NCBI GenBank assembly: GCA_026989685.1
Contig: JALSIV010000021.1
Coordinates: 1 to 33,679 of the forward strand
DNA: 33,679 bases
Origin: Pirellulaceae bacterium
GTDB lineage: Bacteria; Planctomycetota; Planctomycetia; Pirellulales; Pirellulaceae
Direction: 5' to 3'
In this document: one piece after another, positions 7,147-16,417 of the stretch
Position numbering within the stretch: the first letter of the stretch is position 1
Layout of the letters: every line of letters starts with the position of its first letter
Notes under the pieces: model-generated
The model's input: only the letters and a program-made list of their open reading frames with translations
Told to the model about the DNA's origin: nothing
Database searches by the model: none
Translations under genes and position numbers: made by a program

Positions 7147-8523
7147 TTACCAGCCGACTTGCAGGGATCCCAGCACGGCGTAAGCGATGAAGACGCCGTA
7201 GAGACCGCACAGCAAGAGCGCCTTGTTGCGAGTCAACTGCTGTTGCCACCACATCAGGGCGAGCGTGGCGACGGTGAGGCCGACCAGCAGGATGCGCAGT
7301 CCCAACAGGCCGGGAATCGGTTCGCCGTCTTGCAGCAGGCTTACGGGTTGCCATCCGGTCAGATACGAGTTGATCAGCAGGGGGATGGAGAGGCAAATGC
7401 AGATGTCGAAGATGTTCGAACCGAAAGCGTTGGAGATGGCCCCGCCATCGTCGCCTCGCATGGCCGAACCGATCGAGAGTAACGTGTCCGGGACGGAAGA
7501 AGCGGCGGCGGCCAGAATCACCGCCACGAAGAAGGTGGGCACTTCCAAATATTCCGCTGTGGCGCGCGTTACTTCCACCAGGCAATAGCAGGCGATGGCG
7601 GCGGCGAGGGTGGCAATGGCGATAATGGCCCAGGCGGTCATGTGATTCAATCGAACGTGCCAGTAGTTGAAGAAGACGCCGGCCGATTCATGGTCCTCTT
7701 CGTCGTCGCCGCTCTTTTCGAGTTCGCCTCTCGCCTTTGCGACCATCGTCCGACTGACGCGATAACCGTCGCTTGCCATTTCACCGATGATTTTCCTTAC
7801 GGCGAGGTCGTCCGGTCGGCTCGCCAGATACCGTTTCAGCAGGCCCATACGCTCGCGGTAAAGCCGGGCATCCCGCACCAGGTGGGCGATGTAGAGGAGG
7901 TAGCCGGCGATCAGCACGAGTGCCATCCACCAGCGCATGGTGTCTTGGAACAGGAACAGGATCAGCACCATTTCGCACATCACGAACCACAACCCGTCTC
8001 GGAAGATGACTTCCGGGTCGACGTCGATGACCGGATGTTCCTTGCGGCGGAACGAGATCACCAGAGCACAGGCGGCCGGAATCAGGATCATGTTGTAGAC
8101 CGCGCTGCCGGCGCAAGTGGCGATGGTGGCACCGAACCCCTCGGCGCCCGCGTCGACCAGGCTCTGGGGTTCACCGTCACCGGCGCTGATGGCGGCCAGC
8201 ACGAAGAAGATGCCGGAGAACAGCTCCGGCATCGAACTGCTGACCGCATCGAGCGTCGCTCCGCGGACCGAACCGGGGAGTCGCAACGAGTTGCCGATCC
8301 ATTGGGCCGCATCGGCGAACGGATCGCAGGCCTGCCAGATGGCGATCGAGATCACGGTCACCGCGGCGATCAGATAGGGGAGGGTCCATTCCGAGCCGAG
8401 CAGCCGGAACAGGATCATGGCAACGAGCGCCATCACGGTCAGAAGCAGAGCCGGCCAGGGAACGCGAGATGTCTCAGGGATGTTCATCGAACGGGCCGTG
8501 CGAACAAGCAACAGCAAAGGCAT
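7147..8523 (-). CDS. CaCA-superfamily sodium/calcium exchanger-like membrane protein
   Basis: This roughly 458-residue polytopic inner-membrane protein has the two inverted alpha-repeats of the Ca2+:cation antiporter superfamily. The first is near residues 84-146 (GATLDAVSSSMPELFSG, then GATIATCAGSAVYNM) and the second near 337-385 (AAASSVPDTLLSIGSA, then NAFGSNIFDI). Acidic Glu100 and Asp345 sit where the ion-binding acidic residues belong. A charged cytoplasmic loop (about residues 215-290) separates the halves. It likely exchanges Ca2+ or a related cation for Na+ or H+. The ATG at 8523 lies 14 bases after the GTPase stop and follows a weak ACAGG site; an ATG at 8487 (MNIPETS) is an equally reasonable start. 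It is the last gene of the five-gene operon starting at the MoxR gene. Confidence 0.85.
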   Translation of the reverse strand: MPLLLLVRTARSMNIPETSRVPWPALLLTVMALVAMILFRLLGSEWTLPYLIAAVTVISIAIWQACDPFADAAQWIGNSLRLPGSVRGATLDAVSSSMPELFSGIFFVLAAISAGDGEPQSLVDAGAEGFGATIATCAGSAVYNMILIPAACALVISFRRKEHPVIDVDPEVIFRDGLWFVMCEMVLILFLFQDTMRWWMALVLIAGYLLYIAHLVRDARLYRERMGLLKRYLASRPDDLAVRKIIGEMASDGYRVSRTMVAKARGELEKSGDDEEDHESAGVFFNYWHVRLNHMTAWAIIAIATLAAAIACYCLVEVTRATAEYLEVPTFFVAVILAAAASSVPDTLLSIGSAMRGDDGGAISNAFGSNIFDICICLSIPLLINSYLTGWQPVSLLQDGEPIPGLLGLRILLVGLTVATLALMWWQQQLTRNKALLLCGLYGVFIAYAVLGSLQVGW

Positions 8524-8537
8524 TCAGGCGATACCTG

Positions 8538-9563
8538 TCAATTGTGACGAATCAACACGACGTCGCCATCCTGGATGATGTAGTCACGAGGCTCCTGCCG
8601 CATCAATCCCTCCGCCTTGACGGCTCGTTCGCTCCCCAGGCGCACCAAGTCTTCCACCCGCATCACCTCGGCTCGAATGAACCCCTTGGCCAGATCGGTG
8701 TGAATGTTCCCAGCCGCCTCGACCGCCGTGGTCCCCTTGCGGATCATCCAGCTTCTGACTTCTTTGGGGCCGGCAGTGAAGAACAGCATCTGCCCGGACG
8801 CGTCCATCAGCTCCCGTATCAAGCCGGCCCGATCGGCGGCTTGCACTCCCATCTCCTGGCAAAACTCGCGGCGCTCCTGGTCGGACAGGTTTTCCAGTTC
8901 CAGTTGCAGTTGCAAGGGAACGGCGCGGCAGGGAGCTCCCTGCGGCGCGAGTGCTTCCAGCGGAGCCATGTCGGTGACTTCGTCATCCGTGTTGATCAGA
9001 AAGAACCGCGGTTTTTGCGAGAAGAGCTGGAACGCTTTGAGTTGCTTTTCCTGGTCGGCGGTCAGTTTCACATCGTCGATGTGTCCGTGCTGTTCGAGGG
9101 AGTCTTGCAATTGCTGGAGGGCTGCTTGTTCGGCCAGCAGGTCATCGCGGTTGGGTCGAGGTTTCTTGACTTGTTCGGCCAGGCGCTCCAGGCGCCGACC
9201 GATGATATCGAGATCGGCGATCAGCAGATCGTCTTTGAAGGACTCCAGATCGGATCGCGGATCGGCGCCGCCGAAGGCTGCCACGACGATTACCAGGCAG
9301 TCCGATTCGCGGATCAACACGAGCTTCGCGGCCGATCCTTCATGAGACCTCGCCAGGCCCGGCGTGTCGACCAGTTCGATTCCGGCTCGAGTAATCTTCT
9401 TGGGTTGATAGATCTCGGCCAGAGCCTCGATTCGATCGTCCGGGACATGGCAGATCGCCGACTGTCCTTGATGGATGCTGGCGGGATCGGGAGCGACTCG
9501 CGTAAGCCACTGAAACAGCGTGCTCTTCCCGCTTGCTTGATAGCCGACGATACCGATGCGCAT
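8538..9563 (-). CDS. YchF/OLA1-like GTPase with C-terminal TGS-type domain
   Basis: This 341-residue cytosolic P-loop protein is a divergent relative of the ribosome-associated ATPase/GTPase YchF. Walker A is GYQASGKST near residues 7-15, where YchF has the N-V-G-K-S type. DTPGL is the G3 motif. The G4 position reads NTDD, like the non-canonical N-x-x-E of YchF instead of NKxD. A coiled-coil stretch (about 115-170) follows, as in YchF. The C-terminus (FFTAGPKEVRSWMIRKG, HTDLAKGFIRAEV, IQDGDVVLIRHN) is the DUF933/TGS-like fold. It is some 20 residues shorter than typical YchF and is probably a paralogue, not the housekeeping copy. AGGAAG about 9 bases upstream supports the start. It sits between the transglutaminase and exchanger genes. 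Confidence 0.85.
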   Translation of the reverse strand: MRIGIVGYQASGKSTLFQWLTRVAPDPASIHQGQSAICHVPDDRIEALAEIYQPKKITRAGIELVDTPGLARSHEGSAAKLVLIRESDCLVIVVAAFGGADPRSDLESFKDDLLIADLDIIGRRLERLAEQVKKPRPNRDDLLAEQAALQQLQDSLEQHGHIDDVKLTADQEKQLKAFQLFSQKPRFFLINTDDEVTDMAPLEALAPQGAPCRAVPLQLQLELENLSDQERREFCQEMGVQAADRAGLIRELMDASGQMLFFTAGPKEVRSWMIRKGTTAVEAAGNIHTDLAKGFIRAEVMRVEDLVRLGSERAVKAEGLMRQEPRDYIIQDGDVVLIRHN

Positions 9564-9644
9564 GGGGGATCACTTCCTAGGGAGGACAGGCACGACAATG
9601 GTCGGCGGCCGCGACAGGGGTCACTGGACAGGGGGCACCGTTTG

Positions 9645-12047
9645 TCACGTGCGCCTTTTGCGCTGTTGGCGCCATTGGTGGTAGGCTGCTTCGAGTTGGC
9701 CCAGAGCCTGGGAAGCGGCTTCCACCAGTGGTGCGGGAGCGCCTTCGGGGCGAAAGCGATCTTGATAGTAGGCTTCGACGATCTGTTCGGGGAGGGCACT
9801 GGCGGCGGGATCGTTCAAGGTTTCCGCGATTCGCCAGGCGCTGGATCGAGCGAATTCGCGGGGCGTCGTTCCGGGGGGCCGCTGGCAGCCGAACCGCCGC
9901 AGCAGCAGTTCCAGTTTCCGGTAGTAGACGATCGAGGGGAGAGGGGCGCGCGCAGTACGTTGGCGGCGCCGTCTTCCCGGCCACCGGATGCGAACCAGCA
10001 AGGCGGTCACGACTCCCGCGGCGGCGATCATCGCCAATTTCCACCATTGCCAGCCGCTTTTTCTCCCCGTTCCCCCGGACGTCCGTTTGCGCTGGTCCGG
10101 TCGCCATTGTCGGGGTGACAGCAACTGGGTCCAATCCCATTGACTCGAGGTGTCCAGGCGGCCCAGCCCAGCCGCGCGTTGCTGGTCCGGATTCAAATTC
10201 AGCACGTAGTCGCTCCACAGCCACTGGGCGTAGTCGAGCGAGTCGTTGACGCGATCGAGGATATTTCGGTCGGCACCGGCGGCGTCTTCTCGAGCAGGTG
10301 TAGGATCGAGCCGCAGCCAGCCGCCACCGGCGTGGCGCTCCACCTCCTGAATGGCGTTGATGGGAATTTCTTCCGGCCGCACGTATGCCTCGACCCATGC
10401 ATGAGCGTCCCGCTGCCGCACGAGATAGTATTGGCCGAAGTGATTGAACTCCCCTCCCTTGTAACCGATGACGATGCGCGACGGGATTCCCACGGCTCGC
10501 AGCATCAAAGCCAGAGCGCTGGAGAAGTACTGACAATGGCCGTGGCGGTGATTCACGACAAAGTCCTCGACCGGATCGAGTTCGGGGCGCCGCCTCGAGC
10601 GGATTTCCGTCAGGTCGAGTGTGTAAGTGAATCGCCCGTCTTCGAGAAACCAGTTCTGCAACGCGATTGCCTGTTCGTAGTGGTTGCCGTTGGGGGCGCG
10701 TTCGGCGACGATCCGCTTGGCCAGTCTGCGAAGGCCCGGGAACCGATCTTCCGGTTCTTCGAAGGTTCCCAATCGGTCGTAATCTTCGGGCTGCATTTTC
10801 AGCAGTCGATGGTGCTCGGCCAGCAGACGGAAACGTTGCCTCGCCGTCTCGAGAGGATTGACGTGAGGAGTCACCGGTGTTTGCAAGCCAAAGCGGAAGG
10901 CGGTGGTCGCCGTCTCATACCGGTAACTGCGGCTGTTCGACGATTGCTGTTCACCTTCGTCTTGCTTGCGAAACAGCGTCCGCAGTCCGGTATTGAACCG
11001 GAGGTCCTCGGGGGTCTGCTGCGTGGAATAGGGCGGGTAGATAAAGAACAGCCGCGAATCGCGGGTCGGTTCCAGCAAGATATCGACGGCGACCAGTTCC
11101 GCCGTCGGCTTGGCCCGGCTCAGTCTCATGCTGCCACGGCCCCCCTGAGCGACATCGGCTTTCCAGCGAGGTCGTCCTTTGTCGAGTACATAGCGGGTCA
11201 ACACGCCACCGCGGAAATAGGGAGTGGTGATGACGGTATAGGGGGCATCGGTGCGAGCGTGCCGAAAGGTGACTCGCATCACCAGCCGGTTGCTTTTCAG
11301 CAGTTTTCCCATTTCGTCGAACGTGATTTCCGGCGAGAATCCGACGCGTTGCGAAGCGGCGAACCCTCCCTCTTGCCAGCCGATGCCGCCGACTCGAGGC
11401 AGCGTGTAAAAGAACGTTGCCCCGAACAACACGGTCGCCGCGGCGACCGCCGCGATTTCTCTCAAGACTCCGTGGCGGACCAGTCCGCGACTGACGGCCG
11501 GCGGTGGTTCGACGGGTTGGAATTCGATTTGCGAGAGCAGCGGATTGCGCCGGCGCCATCGGGGGGCGTGGAGTCCGATTCCCTGATTGCCACGATACAG
11601 CGAAAACAGCGAAATCGCGTAAGTACCGACGACGGTGTAGGCAAGTACCATCAGCCCGAACGCCAGGCTGTGGGTCAGCAGGGCCGCTACGACGACCGCG
11701 AGCAGGCTGAAGATGGCGACCTGGCCGTATACCCGTTCGTTTTTCTTTTGCGACAGCAGAATAATCTGCACGTATACTAACAGCTCTCCAATCGCCAAAA
11801 GCTGCTTGCGGCTGGAAAGCGAAAAGAAGTCGTTGAGGATCAATACGGCGGTGACCAGCATGGCTCCGTTGGCGATGAACCGATGGACGTAGAACCAGCC
11901 CAGGCAATCGTTCAGTACGAACGCGGCCAAGGCGGCGGCCGCGATGGTGTACGTGAACCAAGGTTCTTCCTGTCCCAGGCCCAGCATGGCCGCGGAAAGG
12001 ATCACCAGGCTGACGGTCAGCAACTGCAGCAATCGAAGCAAGCTCAT
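9645..12047 (-). CDS. TgpA-like membrane transglutaminase-domain protein
   Basis: About 800 residues. Several N-terminal hydrophobic segments (about residues 1-170, DUF3488-like) anchor it. A periplasmic transglutaminase-like domain follows, with the cysteine-protease triad Cys505 (HGHCQYFSSAL), His549 (RDAHAWVEAYV) and Asp581 (WLRLDPTP). A further TM segment near residue 680 precedes a C-terminal DUF4129-like region (YRKLELLLRRFGCQRPPGTTPREFA). Members of this family are linked with peptide or protein processing at the cell envelope, but the substrate is unknown. The ATG at 12047 overlaps the DUF58 stop as ATGA, showing translational coupling and deciding the start. The order MoxR-DUF58-transglutaminase is a classic conserved cluster. 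Confidence 0.92.
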   Translation of the reverse strand: MSLLRLLQLLTVSLVILSAAMLGLGQEEPWFTYTIAAAALAAFVLNDCLGWFYVHRFIANGAMLVTAVLILNDFFSLSSRKQLLAIGELLVYVQIILLSQKKNERVYGQVAIFSLLAVVVAALLTHSLAFGLMVLAYTVVGTYAISLFSLYRGNQGIGLHAPRWRRRNPLLSQIEFQPVEPPPAVSRGLVRHGVLREIAAVAAATVLFGATFFYTLPRVGGIGWQEGGFAASQRVGFSPEITFDEMGKLLKSNRLVMRVTFRHARTDAPYTVITTPYFRGGVLTRYVLDKGRPRWKADVAQGGRGSMRLSRAKPTAELVAVDILLEPTRDSRLFFIYPPYSTQQTPEDLRFNTGLRTLFRKQDEGEQQSSNSRSYRYETATTAFRFGLQTPVTPHVNPLETARQRFRLLAEHHRLLKMQPEDYDRLGTFEEPEDRFPGLRRLAKRIVAERAPNGNHYEQAIALQNWFLEDGRFTYTLDLTEIRSRRRPELDPVEDFVVNHRHGHCQYFSSALALMLRAVGIPSRIVIGYKGGEFNHFGQYYLVRQRDAHAWVEAYVRPEEIPINAIQEVERHAGGGWLRLDPTPAREDAAGADRNILDRVNDSLDYAQWLWSDYVLNLNPDQQRAAGLGRLDTSSQWDWTQLLSPRQWRPDQRKRTSGGTGRKSGWQWWKLAMIAAAGVVTALLVRIRWPGRRRRQRTARAPLPSIVYYRKLELLLRRFGCQRPPGTTPREFARSSAWRIAETLNDPAASALPEQIVEAYYQDRFRPEGAPAPLVEAASQALGQLEAAYHQWRQQRKRRT

Positions 12048-13288
12048 GAGACGACTCCCGTCGGCACTCCCTGCGACGCGGGAGGGGCCACGTCTGCGGT
12101 TTCCGGTTCGGATCCCAAAGAGTCTTCGAACCAACGACCGTAGTCATCGGGGCCGATCCACAGCAAGTTGCTCACGCCGGCCGGCGCCATCGCCGGCCGC
12201 GGGCGTGTGCTGATCACAATCAGATTACGCTGACGGAGGTCGATCTGTCTCCACCATTCTTCACCTGGTGACGCGTCCGAGTCACAGTGAGGTTGTGCGA
12301 CCGCCAGCGCATCGAGAATGCGAGCCGCCATGGTGGACTTGACGACGCCGCGCCAACTCTCCGTCTCTTTTCCCCGCAGGACCATTTGCACTTCGTGTTC
12401 GCCCCGCCTGCGCCGATCTTCGATAATCGTGGCCACGAATCGCAACGCCGATTCGACTTGATCCGTCACGGACGCCGGGTCGTCCCTCGGTGCCCATAAG
12501 TCGACGACCAGCGTCAGCGCCTCGTCCCGACGTTGCTCGAACTGGCGGACCGTCAAGGCGTTGAGGCGGGCGGTGGTGCGCCAATGGATCCAGCGGCGGC
12601 TGTCTCCCGGCCGCCACTCGCGCAGCCCGTAGTAGTCGCCTTCCAGCCTTCCTTTGCGCGGTTGCGAGGTGCGCTGTCCGAGTTGAGCCTGACGCAGCAT
12701 GGCCTGCCACGACGGCAGCAGCTTTCCCAGTGCCGGCCAGACGGTGACGGTTCGCCGACGGCGCAACAGGGCACTGGTACGCACCAGTCCCAGCGGAAAG
12801 GAGGTGGACAACTTGAGTGGTCCCAATTCGTACAATCCACGCTGGGGAAAGACCAGACGGTAGGAGACCCGCACGGTGCGTCCGGGAGCCAGGCACGGCG
12901 CGACGATGCGAGACCGCACATACCCGGGCACCCCCGGTTGCCGAACGCCCTCATCGACGACGACGCCCCAGGCGGCCAGCTTGGCATCCTGGTTGTGCAG
13001 CAGCCACGATGCCGTGAGCGTCTCGCCGACGTGGGCTCGCGCCAGAGGCACCTCGGTGGCCGTGATGCGGCGAAGCGCCCATCGCGCCAGCAGCCAGTTC
13101 CACAACAACGGTCCGATCATCAACCCAGCCAGCAGTACCAGCAGGTTCACTTCCCGCAACACGGCGCCGCCGACGATGAAGGCGATCACCAACAAGTAAT
13201 ACCAGCCTTCCGCGGTGAGCCGCTGTTTGGGTGGCAGGAAGGCCTCGCGGCGCTTCCGTCGCTCGGGATGTGCCTGATGAGCAATCAT
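12044..13288 (-). CDS. DUF58 domain protein
   Basis: This 414-residue protein has two TM segments near residues 30-47 and 49-67, then a beta-rich region and the DUF58 signature EGDYYGLREWRPGDSRRW... followed by IHWRTTAR (about 216-241). The stretch after it (about 255-360) resembles a von Willebrand A-type fold, with the DLWAPRDD sequence near the metal-site position. DUF58 proteins are regularly encoded with MoxR ATPases and transglutaminases and are thought to act with them in envelope assembly or stress; their biochemical role is not established. The gene follows the MoxR gene after 42 bases and overlaps the transglutaminase start by four. Confidence 0.92.
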   Translation of the reverse strand: MIAHQAHPERRKRREAFLPPKQRLTAEGWYYLLVIAFIVGGAVLREVNLLVLLAGLMIGPLLWNWLLARWALRRITATEVPLARAHVGETLTASWLLHNQDAKLAAWGVVVDEGVRQPGVPGYVRSRIVAPCLAPGRTVRVSYRLVFPQRGLYELGPLKLSTSFPLGLVRTSALLRRRRTVTVWPALGKLLPSWQAMLRQAQLGQRTSQPRKGRLEGDYYGLREWRPGDSRRWIHWRTTARLNALTVRQFEQRRDEALTLVVDLWAPRDDPASVTDQVESALRFVATIIEDRRRRGEHEVQMVLRGKETESWRGVVKSTMAARILDALAVAQPHCDSDASPGEEWWRQIDLRQRNLIVISTRPRPAMAPAGVSNLLWIGPDDYGRWFEDSLGSEPETADVAPPASQGVPTGVVS

Positions 13289-13330
13289 GAGAGTCAGTCC
13301 GGTTGCCAGTGAAACCCAAGTCGGTGGAAG

Positions 13331-14275
13331 CTAGACGGGAACCACCACTTGTTCGACGAGTTGTTCGATCAGTTGTTCCGTCTCGCGAGCTCGTGTTCCT
13401 TGCACGTAGCCTCGAGGAATGACGCGGTGAGCGAGCACGGCGGGTGCCAACTGCTTGATGTCGTCGGGGACGACGAAATCCCGGCCGGCGAGAAACGCGG
13501 CCGCCTGCGCAGCTCGGTACAAATTGAGTGCTCCTCGCGTACTCACGCCGACATGCAAGTCCTCGTGGTTGCGAGTCGCGTCGACGATATCGAGCAGATA
13601 CTCCGAAACCGCCTCGTCGACACGTACATCCCCCACTGCCTGTTGCAACTGCAGCACGTCCTGATCGTTCAGCACGGCTTCCAGCTTGTCGACCGGTTCG
13701 CCATGCCGGTGAGTCTGCAATACCTGGCGTTCGTGATCGCGATCGGGATAGCCGATCGAAATCCGCAGCAGGAATCGGTCCAGTTGACTCTCGGGCAGCG
13801 GGTAGGTGCCTTCGTACTCGTAGGGGTTCTGAGTGGCGATGACGATGAACGGTTGGGGAAGCGAGTGGGTCAGACCATCCGCGGAAACCTGCCGGTCGCT
13901 CATGGCCTCCAGCAGTGCGCTTTGCGTTCGCGGCGGGGCTCGATTGATCTCATCGGCCAGGACCACGTTGGCGAAAATGGGCCCTTGATTGAAGGAGAAT
14001 TCGTGGTTCTTGGCGTCGTACACGCTGCTCCCGACAATATCGCTGGGCAGCAGGTCGGGAGTGAACTGCAGCCGGCAAAACCGGCCATGTATGCTCCGCG
14101 CCAGTGCCTTTCCCACTAGGGTCTTCCCCACCCCGGGTACGTCTTCCAACAACAGATGTTCGCCGGAGAGGAGCGCCACCAGACAGTAGCGGACGACTTC
14201 CGGCTTTCCCAACACCACGCTCCCGATATTGGCTTCCAGATCGGTGACTCTTTGGTGCAGTTCCTCGCGGTTCAT
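13331..14275 (-). CDS. MoxR-family AAA+ ATPase
   Basis: This 314-residue cytosolic AAA+ chaperone-type ATPase has Walker A in EDVPGVGKT (44-52), Walker B with ADEINRAPP (Asp108, Glu109), sensor 1 in IATQNPYEYEGTYPLPESQLDRF, and the C-terminal lid with VSTRGALNLYRAAQAAAFLAGRDFVVPDDI carrying the sensor 2 Arg. MoxR proteins help mature or assemble partner complexes, commonly VWA or DUF58 proteins. It is the first gene of a five-gene minus-strand operon (MoxR, DUF58, transglutaminase, GTPase, exchanger) with gaps of 42, -4, 81 and 14 bases. No clear promoter was seen upstream; a TGCCG-GACGA-CGGCA hairpin sits at about 14331-14345. Confidence 0.95.
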   Translation of the reverse strand: MNREELHQRVTDLEANIGSVVLGKPEVVRYCLVALLSGEHLLLEDVPGVGKTLVGKALARSIHGRFCRLQFTPDLLPSDIVGSSVYDAKNHEFSFNQGPIFANVVLADEINRAPPRTQSALLEAMSDRQVSADGLTHSLPQPFIVIATQNPYEYEGTYPLPESQLDRFLLRISIGYPDRDHERQVLQTHRHGEPVDKLEAVLNDQDVLQLQQAVGDVRVDEAVSEYLLDIVDATRNHEDLHVGVSTRGALNLYRAAQAAAFLAGRDFVVPDDIKQLAPAVLAHRVIPRGYVQGTRARETEQLIEQLVEQVVVPV

Positions 14276-14384
14276 GAACAGGCCTCAAGAGAAGGGATCC
14301 AAACGCGTGCGCCTCGCGTTTCATCCTATCTGCCGGACGACGGCAAAGAAAGCCGCGAAAGGTGTGAAGCGAGTCGGCCGGCTG

Positions 14385-14393
14385 TGGTATACT
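14385..14393 (+). promoter_or_regulatory. Extended -10 promoter for the zinc-ribbon/toroid gene
   Basis: TGGTATACT at 14385-14393 is a TGN-TATACT extended -10 element with five of six core matches. The -35 region 17 bases upstream (TGAAGC) is poor, as is common for extended -10 promoters. Transcription would begin near 14400, consistent with a start codon at 14476 (or GTG at 14434). Confidence 0.45.
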
Positions 14394-14475
14394 GCTTCCT
14401 GGCGTAAATCGCTGCGGTGGCCGCCCGGAGGCGGTGTGGGGAGTATCGGGGACCGGAGAGGCGAGCGGCAAAGAG

Positions 14476-16389
14476 ATGGCTGGGTCGAAACCACGATCAT
14501 CGTTGCGAACCGTGCGTAGCGCCGAGCGCCCGATGCGGAAAATGCCGCCGCTGTATTCCCTGACCGGCACCTCTCCCTTGCCGCCCGTCGACGAATGGCC
14601 GGCTCGCCAGCCCCCTCCACCGATTGGCGACTTGGACGGCCCGGCACTGTTGACCGGGGAGACTTGGGGATGCCAATGTCCCGACTGTGGGGCGCCGTTG
14701 GCCATTCGGGCCTGGCTGGGACGAGTCGACTGTTGGTCGTGTGGCGCGGCGGTCGCCCTCGATCGGCTCTCTCCGGCACCACCGAAGCGCGCTCCCGCTC
14801 CCTCGGCTGCTCCGTCGTCAAGAACTTTCCCTCCCCTGACTCCCGCCTCGGCGCCGGCTCGCCGCGCCGTCGCACCTCCTCGGCCTGCCGCCGCTGCGGC
14901 GGTGTCGGCCCAACCTTCCCGGCGTCGCACAACGGTCGTCGCATCCTATGACACCAGCGGATTCTTGTCGCCGTGGCTGATCAGTCTGATCATCCATTTG
15001 ATCGTGCTCACGCTGCTGGGGTTGCTGGAGTTTCCCGGTCCGGAGGACCCTGCGATTACGTTGTCGGCGGTCGTTGCCGAACCGGTTCGCGAGGGCGATC
15101 GAGAACCGGAGTTCGAGGTGCCTCGCGACGCCGAATTCGATCTGCCGGTCCCCACCGTCGATCTGAGCAACCCGCAGACGCGACGCATGATGGTGCGCGC
15201 GGACCAGGACGCCCGGCGACTCCGCGTGGTCGAGGCCGACAACCCATACCTGGAACCTCTGCCGAAAGTCGCGTCCAAGTTGCAGAGTTCCCAGCGATCG
15301 GCGATGGTCCTCAGCAGGGATCCTCGGCTGCGCGTCGAGATCATCAAACAGGAAGGAGGAACCACGCTCACCGAGGCGGCGGTCGCTCGAGGCCTCCATT
15401 GGCTGCAGCAACATCAAGCCGACGACGGGAGCTGGTCTCTCAGGGAATTCTGGCGGGACGCCGGTTGCCGCTGTTCGGCTCGAGGCAGCACGGCAAACCG
15501 CCATGTAGCCACTTCACTGGCTCTGCTTCCGTTTCTCGGCGCTGGACAGACGCATCTGACCGGCTACTATCGCGACTCGGTGGCTCGCGGTTTGCGCTGG
15601 TTGATCGAGCACCAGCGTCCCGACGGCGACCTCCGCGGCAGTGAAAGCCAGGTACCCGGAATGTACGGGCACGGCCAAGCCGCCGTCGTACTGTGCGAAG
15701 CCTATTTGATGACGGGAGACGAAGCGCTGCGCGAGCCGGCTCAGAAGGCGATCAGTTTCATCGTGGACGCTCAATACGAAGACGGCGGATGGCGTTATTT
15801 TCCCAGGCAGAAGTTGTCGCGCGCCCGCTCGAGCGACACCAGTGTGGTCGGTTGGCAACTGATGGCACTGCAAAGCGCGGTGGCTGCCGAGCTCGATGTG
15901 CCCGACGCCACGTTCGAAGCCGCCTCACACTATCTCGATAGCGTCGCCCGTGACGGCGACAGCCTTTATGGCTATCAGCGAGGCAGCTCGCCGTCTCCGG
16001 CCATGACGGCCGAAGCCTTGCTGTGCCGGGTTTATCTCGGCTGGCAAAAGGACCGTCCCGGTCTGCGGCGAGGACTCGACTATCTCCTCTCCGATGCCTC
16101 CCCGCGTCGCGGGGCGATCAACATGTACTATTGGTACTACGGTACCCAGGTGTTCCACCACTACGGCGGTTCGCGTTGGAACCGCTGGAACGGCGCCGTG
16201 CGCGATCGCCTCGTGGCGGCTCAAGAGCGAAAAGGCCATCAGGCCGGCAGTTGGGCTCCTCAAGGCGGCCACGATTCCAGCGGCGGGCGGCTCTACATGA
16301 CGGCCCTGGCGATCTGCACGCTCGAAGTCTACTATCGCCATTTGCCGATCTTTCGAGCTCTCGATCTGGAGCCTCGGGCAGCGCAATGA
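14476..16389 (+). CDS. Zinc-ribbon, single-TM, alpha/alpha-toroid (prenyltransferase/squalene cyclase-like) protein
   Basis: About 637 residues. The N-terminal zinc ribbon has C68-x2-C71 and C86-x2-C89. A Pro/Ala-rich linker (about 100-147) leads to one TM helix (about 167-185, WLISLIIHLIVLTLLGLLEF) and then an acidic linker. The C-terminal half (about 295-630) repeats helix-turn segments ending in Q-x-x-D-G-x-W or similar: GLHWLQQHQADDGSWSL, GLRWLIEHQRPDGDL, FIVDAQYEDGGWRYF, GLDYLLSD. This is the alpha/alpha toroid shared by terpene cyclases and protein prenyltransferases, but no DXDD cyclase motif is visible, so enzymatic activity is doubtful. The arginines before the helix suggest ribbon inside, toroid outside. 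A GTG at 14434 is an alternative start. It is divergent from the MoxR operon, a combination seen in other planctomycetes as far as I know. The function is unknown. Confidence 0.8.
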   Translation: MAGSKPRSSLRTVRSAERPMRKMPPLYSLTGTSPLPPVDEWPARQPPPPIGDLDGPALLTGETWGCQCPDCGAPLAIRAWLGRVDCWSCGAAVALDRLSPAPPKRAPAPSAAPSSRTFPPLTPASAPARRAVAPPRPAAAAAVSAQPSRRRTTVVASYDTSGFLSPWLISLIIHLIVLTLLGLLEFPGPEDPAITLSAVVAEPVREGDREPEFEVPRDAEFDLPVPTVDLSNPQTRRMMVRADQDARRLRVVEADNPYLEPLPKVASKLQSSQRSAMVLSRDPRLRVEIIKQEGGTTLTEAAVARGLHWLQQHQADDGSWSLREFWRDAGCRCSARGSTANRHVATSLALLPFLGAGQTHLTGYYRDSVARGLRWLIEHQRPDGDLRGSESQVPGMYGHGQAAVVLCEAYLMTGDEALREPAQKAISFIVDAQYEDGGWRYFPRQKLSRARSSDTSVVGWQLMALQSAVAAELDVPDATFEAASHYLDSVARDGDSLYGYQRGSSPSPAMTAEALLCRVYLGWQKDRPGLRRGLDYLLSDASPRRGAINMYYWYYGTQVFHHYGGSRWNRWNGAVRDRLVAAQERKGHQAGSWAPQGGHDSSGGRLYMTALAICTLEVYYRHLPIFRALDLEPRAAQ

Positions 16390-16417
16390 TCCTCACGCGA
16401 CGAAAAGGAACAGCATC

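Noticed and set aside
8469-10118. A 549-codon plus-strand frame opposite the GTPase and the end of the transglutaminase gene
   Set aside because: It covers two convincing minus-strand genes and reads as low-complexity, Gln/His/Gly-rich shadow sequence.
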